Shown here in pieces: positions 1 to 7,239 of a stretch of 16,628 nucleotides of DNA (its first letter is position 1; each line of letters opens with the position of its first letter). Both the position numbers and the translations under genes were made by a program. This stretch comes from JAMCRM01 sp041685075 (GTDB lineage: Bacteria; Acidobacteriota; Terriglobia; Bryobacterales; Bryobacteraceae): positions 1 to 16,628 of the forward strand of contig JAWLGN010000106.1 of NCBI GenBank assembly GCA_041685075.1, given 5' to 3'. Under the pieces are notes generated by a model that worked only from the letters and a program-made list of their open reading frames with translations, had not been told where the DNA came from and did not search any database.

Positions 1-96
1 CCCGCCCAGCGAGCGCGCCGCCTCCAGTGCCTCGAGCGCCGTCTTCGCCAGCCCGCCGCCGGCTTCCGTATGGGCCAAAAACAGTACCGTCTCCAT
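1..96 (-). CDS. etfA: Electron transfer flavoprotein alpha subunit, N-terminal fragment
   Basis: Partial gene: the reading frame enters from position 96 and runs off the left edge, so only about 32 residues are visible. They read METVLFLAHTEAGG, then a helix rich in Ala/Leu (KTALEALEAARSLGG). This is the usual start of EtfA, where a beta strand ending in a His (VVAEH-like) precedes a helix that sorts the subunit. It follows etfB directly, as in most ETF operons, and the EtfA/EtfB dimer carries electrons from flavin dehydrogenases to the membrane quinone pool. The start at 96 is chosen because a G-run lies about 7 bases upstream. An in-frame ATG at 102 overlaps the etfB stop (ATGA) and would add Met-Thr. 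The assignment rests on a short fragment plus its neighbour. Confidence 0.75.
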   Translation of the reverse strand, partial: METVLFLAHTEAGGGLAKTALEALEAARSLGG

Positions 97-98
97 CG

Positions 99-905
99 TC
101 ATTCCCCCCGGATCCAGGCGGCCAGTTCGCGCGCGATCTCCTCCGGCGCCATGTCCTTCACGATGCGCGTCTCGCGCTGCTGCCTGGGCAGCGTCACGCG
201 TGCGAACGCCGCATCGCCCGTCCCCACCGCCGCCGCTTTGGCGCGCTGCAGCGCCGGCATGATGGCCCGCATGTTCATCATTCCCACCTGCGGGTTGTTG
301 CGCGGCTCCGGCAGGTTGCCGGTGGCCCAGCCCAGCAGCGCCGGCGGCCCGGCGCACACCGATACCTGGTGCCTGCCGCCTTCGATCCGTTCCAACACCT
401 CCAGGCTGCCGTCCTCCCGTACCTTCAGCTCGTCCACGCCCTGGAACTGGTCGGTAATTCCCAGCCGTTCCCCGACGGTCTGCATCACCACTCCCGCGCC
501 GCGCGAGGCCGACTCCCAGCCGCCGAACACCAGCAGCCGCGAGCGGTCCAGCCCCGCGATACTCTCGATCGCCGAGGCCAACGCCGCCGCCGTCTCCTGC
601 GCGTCGGTGAAGCCGCCCGCCGGACCGTCCAGCGCCACCAGCTCAAACGGCGCCTTCTGCGCCACCGTCATCATCACCTGCTGCAGCTTGGCCTTGGGCC
701 CCAGGCTCACCAGCCACACCTTGCTCCCCGAGTGCTTCTGCGCCAGGCTGGCCGCCTCCCACAACGCATGCCCCGCCCAGGGGTCCAGCACCGCCGGCAG
801 CATCATCTCGTTCTTGAGCGCCCAGCCCGCCGGGCCGCTGACGGGCTCCAGCGTCTGCAACGGGTCGGGAACGAGGCTCCCGCACACCACGATTTGATAA
901 CTCAT
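99..905 (-). CDS. etfB: Electron transfer flavoprotein beta subunit, divergent
   Basis: A 268-residue protein, close to the usual EtfB length of 250-265. EtfB binds AMP or a second flavin and pairs with EtfA to shuttle electrons from acyl-CoA or related dehydrogenases. The family layout is visible: an N-terminal IVVCGSLVPDP strand, an LDPWAGHALWEAASLA helix matching the 'NPFDEYAVEEAL' region, a VWLVSLGP strand, and a C-terminal NLPEPRNNPQVGMMNMRAI segment equivalent to 'NEPRYPSLPGIMKAK'. The segment that normally reads Q-A-x-D-G-D-x-G-Q-V-G is instead FGGWESASRGAGVVMQTV, so the usual nucleotide-binding loop is altered. The start ATG at 905 has AGGA about 7 bases upstream. It lies 23 bases after the thioredoxin-like gene and overlaps the possible longer etfA start, so it is probably in the same transcript. 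Confidence 0.85.
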   Translation of the reverse strand: MSYQIVVCGSLVPDPLQTLEPVSGPAGWALKNEMMLPAVLDPWAGHALWEAASLAQKHSGSKVWLVSLGPKAKLQQVMMTVAQKAPFELVALDGPAGGFTDAQETAAALASAIESIAGLDRSRLLVFGGWESASRGAGVVMQTVGERLGITDQFQGVDELKVREDGSLEVLERIEGGRHQVSVCAGPPALLGWATGNLPEPRNNPQVGMMNMRAIMPALQRAKAAAVGTGDAAFARVTLPRQQRETRIVKDMAPEEIARELAAWIRGE

Positions 906-928
906 TCGGTATTCCTGTGTTTCCTCTG

Positions 929-1459
929 CTACTTCTTTTTCGCGCCGCCCCCCAGCATGCGGTCGATCACGGTGTACAGCCCCTTGCCTTCGAAGATGTC
1001 CCGGTGCAGCGCGCTGTAGCCGTAGTCGTGCCGGATGGTGCCCTGCGGGTCGATGATGAAGATGTGGGGTACGTCGAAGGTGGGCTTCTGCGGCGTCACC
1101 CTCAGGTAGGACGCCGCCACCTGCCCGCAGTCGAACAGAATCGGGCTGGTCACCTTGTGCGCCGCGGCGTAGCGCGACACGGTGTTCTGGTTGTCCGCCG
1201 GGGGATTCACGATCGACAGCACCGCCACCTTGCCGCCGTAGTGGCTCTTCACCTGCTCCAGGATCCTCGATAGCGTGGCGCAATGCGGGCAGTTGGTGGC
1301 CATGAAATCGACAATCAGGATGCGCCCGCGGTAGTCCTGCGGGTCGTGATATCTCAGGCTGGAATCCGGCAGGGCGAAGCCGGGCGCCCGCCGCCCGGAC
1401 AGTTCCCCCGCCGCGAACAGCGAAACGGCGCACATCAGCAACGTGATGAGAAGACGCAT
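929..1459 (-). CDS. Secreted TlpA/AhpC-TSA-like thioredoxin-fold protein
   Basis: A 176-residue protein with an N-terminal signal peptide (MRLLITLLMCAVSLFAAG, cleavage expected near residue 17) and a redoxin fold. The redox centre is C57-P-H-C60 in DFMATNCPHC, and a cis-proline before a beta strand is seen at P131 (DVPHIFIIDPQG), as in TlpA/ResA-like proteins. These act outside the cytoplasm as thiol-disulfide reductants or, less often, peroxidases. CPHC is the DsbA-like dipeptide, but the surrounding sequence is TlpA-like and there is no DsbA helical insertion. A third cysteine (C111) follows an ILFD strand. The start at 1459 lies 6 bases after the mtnA stop. Only a weak AGGG precedes it, so translation may be coupled to mtnA. 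The substrate cannot be deduced. Confidence 0.85.
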   Translation of the reverse strand: MRLLITLLMCAVSLFAAGELSGRRAPGFALPDSSLRYHDPQDYRGRILIVDFMATNCPHCATLSRILEQVKSHYGGKVAVLSIVNPPADNQNTVSRYAAAHKVTSPILFDCGQVAASYLRVTPQKPTFDVPHIFIIDPQGTIRHDYGYSALHRDIFEGKGLYTVIDRMLGGGAKKK

Positions 1460-1465
1460 AGATCC

Positions 1466-2481
<1,016 letters not shown>

Positions 2482-2488
<7 letters not shown>

Positions 2489-3261
2489 GTCTGGGGAAAT
2501 TCTCTCTTTTGCGCTATCAGCGCAAGGAAGAAGGTGCAGTTATAGGCGATGTGCATCACGGTGGCCGCCCGCGTAGAGCCGGTGCGGTGCCGCACCCAGC
2601 CGAAACCCGCGCCCGCCAGCGTAATCAGCAGCCCGTGGCGCCAACTCCATCCGTACTGCTGCAGGTGCAGGAGCCCGAACGGCAGCGAGGCCAGCAGAAT
2701 TCCTCCCACCGCCCCCGCGCTGCGCACGAACAGCGGCTGCATGAAGCCGCGAAAGGCCAGCTCCTCGGCCAGCGGTCCCAGCGTCGTGCCGAAGATCGCC
2801 ACCATTACGATGGCGCCGCGATGGGCCAGCAGTTCCTTCATTGGTGAATCCACGTCCGGGGTTCGCAGCACCGCGCTCGCAAACGCCACCGCGAAGGCCA
2901 GCGCCACCCCGCCCAGCACCAGGTGCGAGGCGGGCACTCCCGAAGGCACCCAACCCAACGAACGCCAGAACGGCCGCCGGTAATGCAGCCGGAAAACCAG
3001 CCACAGCAGCGTGAACAGCACCAGGTATCCCACGAACTGCCCCGGCAGCAGGATGTAGACCTGGCGGCGCACCTGGATACCCAAGAGCGCCACCACCGCC
3101 TGCACCGCCAGCGCGCCCACCAGCAGGCAGGGCAGCGCCATCCCGATGAACAGCGCCAGGTCGCCGTAGCCCCAGAACGGTTCGCGCGGGGGCGGAGGCG
3201 CGATGGGCTCGTTCATCCCCGCCTCCCCGGCCGGCGGAGGCGGGATCTCCGGCTCCATCAT
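2482..3261 (-). CDS. CPBP-family intramembrane metalloprotease (CAAX protease-like)
   Basis: A 259-residue membrane protein with about seven hydrophobic segments from residue 33 onward. The three active-site motifs of the CPBP (CAAX prenyl protease 2/ABI) family are present: E166-E167-x3-R171 in AEELAFRGF, F195-x3-H199 in PFGLLHLQQ, and H237-x3-N241 in MHIAYNC. Members cleave membrane-associated substrates or act in bacteriocin self-immunity; the substrate here is unknown. The N-terminus is a proline-rich, probably disordered tail (residues 5-27). The start at 3261 makes an ATGA overlap with the upstream gene's stop. ATG at 3258, or Met16 (MNEPIAPPPP), are alternative starts. It sits between the deoxyhypusine-synthase-like gene and mtnA, overlapping both. 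Confidence 0.9.
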
Positions 3262-4217
3262 GCCTCGCTCTCGATCAGCGCCGCAGCCAGCAGCGGCAGC
3301 ATCAGCTCGTGGTGCCCCGTGATGGCGTATCCCCGCCCGCCCGCCTGCGCGTGCGGCCGCTCCACCACGTTCACCCGCGGCCGGTAATGCTGCAAGAAAT
3401 CGAAATTCACGGTGGTGAACCCGCCCAGCGGATGGCCCAGGTTGCGCACCACCGAAACCGCCTTCAGGAAGACCTCCGGCAGCACCACCGCCGACCCCAC
3501 GTTCACGTAAACGCCGCCCTGGTCGAGTTCCGCCACCAGCGCGCAGAAGAGCCGGAAGTCGTGGTGGGTGCCCGCCCCTATGGCCGCCCCGTCGGCCGCC
3601 GGATGCGTATGGGGTGTATCGGTGCCCACCGCCACGTGCACCGTCACCGGCGCGGCATGCCGCCAGGCTTCGTGGAGCAGGCTGTGAGGAGCGAACTCCG
3701 GCCGCGCGATCTCCTGCAGCCGCCGGCCCAGCGCTTCGCCGATCCCAATGCCCTCGCAGGCCGCGCGCGCGATGGCCTGGTTCATCTCGCGGCCGGTCTC
3801 CTCGGCGGAGCCGAAGCTGCCGTCGGGCAGCACTGCCTCCACATCCTCGCTGGTGTGGCCCGCCAATGCGATCTCGAAATCGTGAATCGCCGTGGCGCCG
3901 TTCATGGCGAAGGCCGTGGCATAACCGCGGCGCATCAGGTCCGCCAGCACGGGCGCCAGCCCGCACTTGATGACGTGCCCGCCCAGCCCCCAGATCACCG
4001 GCCTGCCTTTTGCCCGCGCGCCGGCAATCGCCGCCACCACGCCGCGGAAGGCATCGCCCGCCAGAATGCGCGGCAGCCCTTGAAGCCACCCCGCGAGCCC
4101 CGAACCTTTTTCGTACGGCGCTGCGAAGTCCGCCGCCCGCACTTTACCCCCGCGCGCGGCCAGCGGCACCGTCTTCAACTCCGCGAAATCGAGCGGCTTC
4201 TGCGCGTATCTGCTCAT
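3258..4217 (-). CDS. Deoxyhypusine-synthase-like protein of unknown function
   Basis: A 319-residue soluble protein. No signal peptide or membrane segment is seen. The centre has a Rossmann-type arrangement: PVIWGLGGHVIKCGLAP (residues 73-89), then RGYATAFAMNGATAIHDFEIAL (98-118), then TSEDVEAVLPDGSFGSAEETGREMN. Later blocks are VTVHVAVGTDTPHTHP, AAIGAGTHHDFRLFCALVAEL (211-231), VYVNVGSAVVLPEVFLKAVS and a C-terminal GYAITGHHELMLPLL. The order of a glycine-rich nucleotide loop, a small-residue NGATA turn and a D-F-x-L-F strand resembles the deoxyhypusine synthase superfamily, recalled from memory. However, the lysine-containing active-site block of true deoxyhypusine synthase is not apparent, so the reaction is not assigned. 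It is first in a six-gene operon. A TATCCT -10-like box lies at 4234-4229, giving a very short leader. Confidence 0.6.
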   Translation of the reverse strand: MSRYAQKPLDFAELKTVPLAARGGKVRAADFAAPYEKGSGLAGWLQGLPRILAGDAFRGVVAAIAGARAKGRPVIWGLGGHVIKCGLAPVLADLMRRGYATAFAMNGATAIHDFEIALAGHTSEDVEAVLPDGSFGSAEETGREMNQAIARAACEGIGIGEALGRRLQEIARPEFAPHSLLHEAWRHAAPVTVHVAVGTDTPHTHPAADGAAIGAGTHHDFRLFCALVAELDQGGVYVNVGSAVVLPEVFLKAVSVVRNLGHPLGGFTTVNFDFLQHYRPRVNVVERPHAQAGGRGYAITGHHELMLPLLAAALIESEA

Positions 4218-4228
4218 CGGATGATCTC

Positions 4229-4234
4229 AGGATA
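4229..4234 (-). promoter_or_regulatory. Possible -10 box for the leftward operon
   Basis: On the minus strand TATCCT lies 11 bases before the ATG at 4217 of the deoxyhypusine-synthase-like gene. The same hexamer is the proposed -10 of terC elsewhere in the window. No convincing -35 was found, and the tandem array begins immediately upstream at 4239, so any upstream contacts would fall within repeat units. The implied leader is only about 5 bases. Confidence 0.35.
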
Positions 4235-4238
4235 ACAG

Positions 4239-4497
4239 GCGCCAGCCTGCCCCGCGGTTAGCGCCGCCTGCCCCGCGGTTAGCGCCGTCTGCCCCGCGGT
4301 TAGCGCCAGCCTGCCCCGCGGTCAGCGCCAGCCTGCCCCGCGGTTAGCGCCGTCTGCCCCGCGGTTAGCGCCAGCCTGGCCCGCGGTCAGCGCCAGCCTG
4401 GCCCGCGGTTAGCGCCAGCCTGCCCCGCGGTCAGCGCCAGCCTGGCCCGCGGTTAGCGCCAGCCTGCCCCGCGGTTAGCGGCGCATGCCGCGGCTTA
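4239..4497. repeat. Tandem array of 21-22 bp units in a divergent intergenic region
   Basis: Eleven consecutive units run head to tail from 4239 to 4477, followed by a decayed twelfth at 4478-4497. The unit is GCGCC-AGCCTG-CCCCGCGG followed by TTA or TCA. Eight units are 22 bp and three (starting at 4261, 4282 and 4347) are 21 bp, with AGCC replaced by GCC or GTC. Variation is limited to AGCC/GCC/GTC, CTGCC/CTGGC and TTA/TCA, and the variants are interleaved, suggesting duplication of multi-unit blocks. Every full unit carries the self-complementary CCGCGG. The array fills almost all of the gap between two divergent start codons (4217 and 4511). It has no spacers and, because units are not multiples of three, encodes no regular peptide. 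Confidence 0.95.
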
Positions 4498-4501
4498 GAA
4501 T
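4496..4501 (+). promoter_or_regulatory. Possible -10 box of the GT-C gene, at the edge of the repeat array
   Basis: TAGAAT starts within the last, decayed repeat unit (CCGCGGCTTA) and ends 9 bases before the ATG at 4511, so transcription would start at or next to the start codon. No Shine-Dalgarno sequence lies between. No good -35 is seen; the upstream sequence is repeat DNA. Confidence 0.4.
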
Positions 4502-4510
4502 GGTCGTTGC

Positions 4511-6187
4511 ATGAAGCGCTGGCACGGCGCGGCCCTCTTTCTGGCGATGGCTTTGCTGTTCCTCATCGCCAACCGTGGCGCCTACGAGGGCTACTTCGCC
4601 GACGATGAACTCGACAACCTGAGCTGGGCCCCGGCGGTGCCGCTCTCCGATTTCGCCGCCGCGCTCGTCTCCCCCAGGTTCCAGCCGGGCAACTTCCGCC
4701 CCGCCGGCCATCTCTACTTCCGTCTCGCCGGGCCCGCCTTCGGCATGGACTTTTCCCAGTACGTTATCCCCATCCATGCCATCCACCTGCTCAACGTCTG
4801 GCTCGTGTGGCTGCTGGTACGCCGCCTGGGCGCGAGTCCCTTTGCCGCGGCCTCCGGCGCCGTCCTGTTCGCCTTCCACATGGCCGTCTTCGACGTCCTC
4901 TGGAAGCCCATGTACGTCTTCGACCTGCTCTGCGCCACCTTCTCCCTCACCAGCCTGCTGCTGTGGATCGATGGCCGCGTGGTGCTCAGCTTCGCGGCCT
5001 TCTGGCTGGCCTACAAGTCCAAGGAACCGGCCGTGATGCTGCCCTTCGTGCTGGCCTGCTACGAGTACTGGCTCGGCAAGCGCCGCTGGAAACCGCTCGC
5101 GCCCTTCGCCGCGGCTTCTTTCTCGTTCGGCATTCAGGGGCTGCTGCTCAATCCTCATCGCGGCGGCGACTATGCCTTCCAGTTCAGCGCGCGCGAACTC
5201 TGGCGCTCCATCACCTACTACCGCGATCGCATCCTCCTGGTGCCCCACGGCGGCGTCGTTCTGGCGGCGCTGCCCGCGCTTTTCCGCGACCGCCGCGTCT
5301 GGTTCGGCACGGCCGCGCTGGCGCTGTTCTTCCTCCCGCTGCTGCCGCTCTCCGGCCGGCTCTTCGGGGCCTACTGCTACCTGCCCCTGGCCGGCGCCGC
5401 GGTCGCCTTCGCAGCCATTGCCGACCGCGGCCACCGCGGCTTCGTCGCCCTCTTCCTGGTCGCCTGGCTCTTCTTCAACTTCATCCACCTCAGGCTCAAC
5501 CGCCGCCAGGCGCTGGCCGTGGCGGAGGAGAACCGCCGCTACGTGGCCGCCATCATGGACTTCGCCCGCCGCGCCCCCGAGATGCGCCAGTTCATCTGCG
5601 ACGGCCGGCCCTTTGCCCTCCACTCCTGGGGTATCGAGGGCGCGCTGCGCTGGGTCTACGGCCGCCAGGATCTCCTAGTGGCGGGCGTGGAAGATCCTGC
5701 CGCCCGCACCGCCCTCCGCAGCCAACGGCCCGTCGCCATCCTGAGTTGGGACCCCGCCCTCAGAACCCTGGCCATCACCGCCCGCGACCGCAACACTCCC
5801 GATGCCCCCTACATCAAGATGGACCGCTTCACCCCCGTCTGGCAGTTGGAAGAAGGTTGGTACCAGCTCGAGGGCGGCTATCGCTGGACCGGCCCCACCG
5901 CTACCGCGCGCCTCTCGCGCCCTGCCGATGCCCGGCAGTTCGCCCTCACCGTCTACATGCCGCAAGATGTGATCCGAGGTGCCGGAGGCTCCGCCGTGCA
6001 AGTTCGGCTGGATGGCGAGCCGCTTCCCGAACAGCACTTCACCGAGCCCGGCTGGCAGACCGCCCGCTGGGAACTGCCGCCCGGAGCCGCCGGTACGGTA
6101 ACGGTGCGCCTCGCGTCGCCGCCCTACCGCCCCCAGCGCGATCCCCGGGCACTCGGCCTCGCCGTGGGCGGCTTCGGTTTTAAATAA
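4511..6187 (+). CDS. GT-C superfamily membrane glycosyltransferase-like protein (GT39/ArnT-like)
   Basis: A 558-residue polytopic membrane protein. After the first membrane segment (residues 7-20), the first external loop carries the acidic motif FADDELD (D31-D32-E33), the position of the catalytic Asp-Asp/Glu of lipid-sugar-using GT-C enzymes such as protein O-mannosyltransferases and ArnT. Several further hydrophobic segments follow (roughly 85-320), separated by short basic loops such as KRRWK and RDRR. From about residue 330 the protein is soluble. The last 110 residues (from about 447, EEGWYQLEGGYRWTGPTA) look like a beta-sandwich found at the end of some cell-surface glycosyltransferases. 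The likely role is sugar transfer to a protein or lipid at the periplasmic face; donor and acceptor are unknown. It appears to be monocistronic and ends one base from the convergent LysR gene. Confidence 0.75.
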   Translation: MKRWHGAALFLAMALLFLIANRGAYEGYFADDELDNLSWAPAVPLSDFAAALVSPRFQPGNFRPAGHLYFRLAGPAFGMDFSQYVIPIHAIHLLNVWLVWLLVRRLGASPFAAASGAVLFAFHMAVFDVLWKPMYVFDLLCATFSLTSLLLWIDGRVVLSFAAFWLAYKSKEPAVMLPFVLACYEYWLGKRRWKPLAPFAAASFSFGIQGLLLNPHRGGDYAFQFSARELWRSITYYRDRILLVPHGGVVLAALPALFRDRRVWFGTAALALFFLPLLPLSGRLFGAYCYLPLAGAAVAFAAIADRGHRGFVALFLVAWLFFNFIHLRLNRRQALAVAEENRRYVAAIMDFARRAPEMRQFICDGRPFALHSWGIEGALRWVYGRQDLLVAGVEDPAARTALRSQRPVAILSWDPALRTLAITARDRNTPDAPYIKMDRFTPVWQLEEGWYQLEGGYRWTGPTATARLSRPADARQFALTVYMPQDVIRGAGGSAVQVRLDGEPLPEQHFTEPGWQTARWELPPGAAGTVTVRLASPPYRPQRDPRALGLAVGGFGFK

Positions 6188-6188
6188 G

Positions 6189-7097
6189 CTACGCCGCCTC
6201 GCCAAACAGCGTGGCGCGCGCCGTTTCGCAGATCGCCAGCACCGCCGGGTGTTTCAGCTTGCGCTCTACCGAGATGGCGTAGACCCGCTCGGTGATGGCC
6301 TCGGTGCGCCCCACCACCGCCACCCCGTAGACCTCGCGCGTCTCCCGCTCGATCGCCGAGGGCGCGGCGAACACTCCCGTTCCCGCCTGCCCGAAGGTGT
6401 ACAGCAGCGCGTTGTCCTGAAACTCCCCCACAATCCGCGGCCGGATGCCCTCCGCCTCGAACCACTGCTCCAGCGAGCGCCGCAGCGCCGAGGCCTCCAG
6501 CGGCAGCAGAAACGGCGCCCCGTCCAGCGAACGCGGGAACCCGCGCCGGTAGCGCGCCGCCAGCGACCGGGTGGCGAACAGCGACACCCCACAGGAACCC
6601 AGCAGGTGGTTGAACGCCCGCACCCTGGCCACCGGCGCCAGCGGTGCGTCGGCCAGCACCAGGTCCAGCCGGTGCGAGGAGATCAGCGCCGCCAGCCGGT
6701 CCGGCCGGTCCTCGTAGCACGCCAGTTGCACGCCCTCCGGCAACGCCAGCGCGGGTTGCAGGATCCGGTAGGCGATCAGCTTCGATACCGCGTCCGATAC
6801 CCCCACCTGCAGGCGCAGCGCCCGGCCCCCCGGCCGGCCCTTGAGTACATCGGTCATCTCGCGGCCCAGGGTGAAAATCTCATCGGCGTACCGGTAGACC
6901 ACCTGCCCCACCTCGGTCAGCACCAGTCCCCGCCCCGAGCGCGCCAGCAGTTTCTCCCCCAGGCTCTCCTCCAGCGCCCTCACCTGCCCGCTGATGGTCG
7001 GCTGCGCCAGCCCAAGCTGCTCGCAGGCCGCCGCCACGCTGCCCGTCCGCGCCACCGTCCAGAAGTACAGCAGGTGATGGTAGTTCAACCACTCCAT
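6189..7097 (-). CDS. LysR-family transcriptional regulator, NhaR-like
   Basis: A 302-residue LysR regulator. The N-terminal winged helix-turn-helix (residues 3-62) reads LNYHHLLYFWTVARTGSVAAA then LGLAQPTISGQVRALEESLG and GRGLVLTEVGQVVYRYADEIF. This is very like NhaR, which in enterobacteria activates Na+/H+ antiport and alkaline/sodium stress genes. The rest (about 90-300) is the two-lobed effector-binding domain. No Shine-Dalgarno precedes the ATG at 7097. TAAAAT lies 7 bases before it, inside a perfect inverted repeat, so the mRNA is probably leaderless and the gene self-repressed. It is divergent from terC, a common arrangement for a LysR protein and its target, so terC is the first candidate for regulation. 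The actual inducer is unknown. Confidence 0.9.
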   Translation of the reverse strand: MEWLNYHHLLYFWTVARTGSVAAACEQLGLAQPTISGQVRALEESLGEKLLARSGRGLVLTEVGQVVYRYADEIFTLGREMTDVLKGRPGGRALRLQVGVSDAVSKLIAYRILQPALALPEGVQLACYEDRPDRLAALISSHRLDLVLADAPLAPVARVRAFNHLLGSCGVSLFATRSLAARYRRGFPRSLDGAPFLLPLEASALRRSLEQWFEAEGIRPRIVGEFQDNALLYTFGQAGTGVFAAPSAIERETREVYGVAVVGRTEAITERVYAISVERKLKHPAVLAICETARATLFGEAA

Positions 7098-7098
7098 A

Positions 7099-7115
7099 CA
7101 TCGTATTTTACGATG
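7099..7115. promoter_or_regulatory. LysR-type T-N11-A operator overlapping the regulator's -10 box
   Basis: CATCGTA-TTT-TACGATG is a perfect 7+3+7 inverted repeat. It contains T-N11-A (T7101 to A7113), the core of LysR-family binding sites. On the minus strand the same bases contain TAAAAT (7110-7105), the best -10 candidate for the regulator, 7 bases before its ATG. Binding here would block its own transcription. The association with this particular regulator is inference from position. Confidence 0.7.
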
Positions 7116-7151
7116 GATCGCTTCGATTCTACCTATTTGTCTATGGATCGC
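7113..7151. repeat. Direct repeat ATGGATCGC, 30 bp apart, between regulator and terC
   Basis: ATGGATCGC occurs at 7113-7121 and again at 7143-7151, exactly 30 bp (about three helical turns) apart. The first copy overlaps the right arm of the inverted repeat. The second begins right after the proposed -35 of terC. Same-face spacing fits a second regulator contact for activation, but this is inference. Confidence 0.5.
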
Positions 7152-7165
7152 GCGACCGCTATCCT
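7137..7165 (+). promoter_or_regulatory. Probable promoter of terC
   Basis: TTGTCT (7137-7142), a 17 bp spacer, then TATCCT (7160-7165) gives a reasonable sigma-70-type promoter. Transcription would start near 7172, leaving a leader of about 68 bases before the terC ATG at 7240. The leader has GGGAGGA at 7175-7181 with no start codon at a useful distance. Confidence 0.5.
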
Positions 7166-7239
7166 AAGATTATCGGGAGGAAAACCGACGACCTCAGCGT
7201 TCACCGACACCGCCGCCGTCTTCGACCCGCGCCTGACGC

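Noticed and set aside
4239..4497. CRISPR array
   Set aside because: The units are contiguous with no unique spacers, only 21-22 bp, and there are no cas genes nearby.
4475..5623. A 382-codon antisense frame opposite the GT-C gene, rich in Glu/Gly/Gln
   Set aside because: It is an antisense by-product of high GC3 coding. It begins within the repeat array and shows no domain.
7166..7239. yybP-ykoY (Mn2+) riboswitch in the terC leader
   Set aside because: The conserved GGGGAGUA-type segment and paired elements could not be found, and the leader is only about 68 bases.
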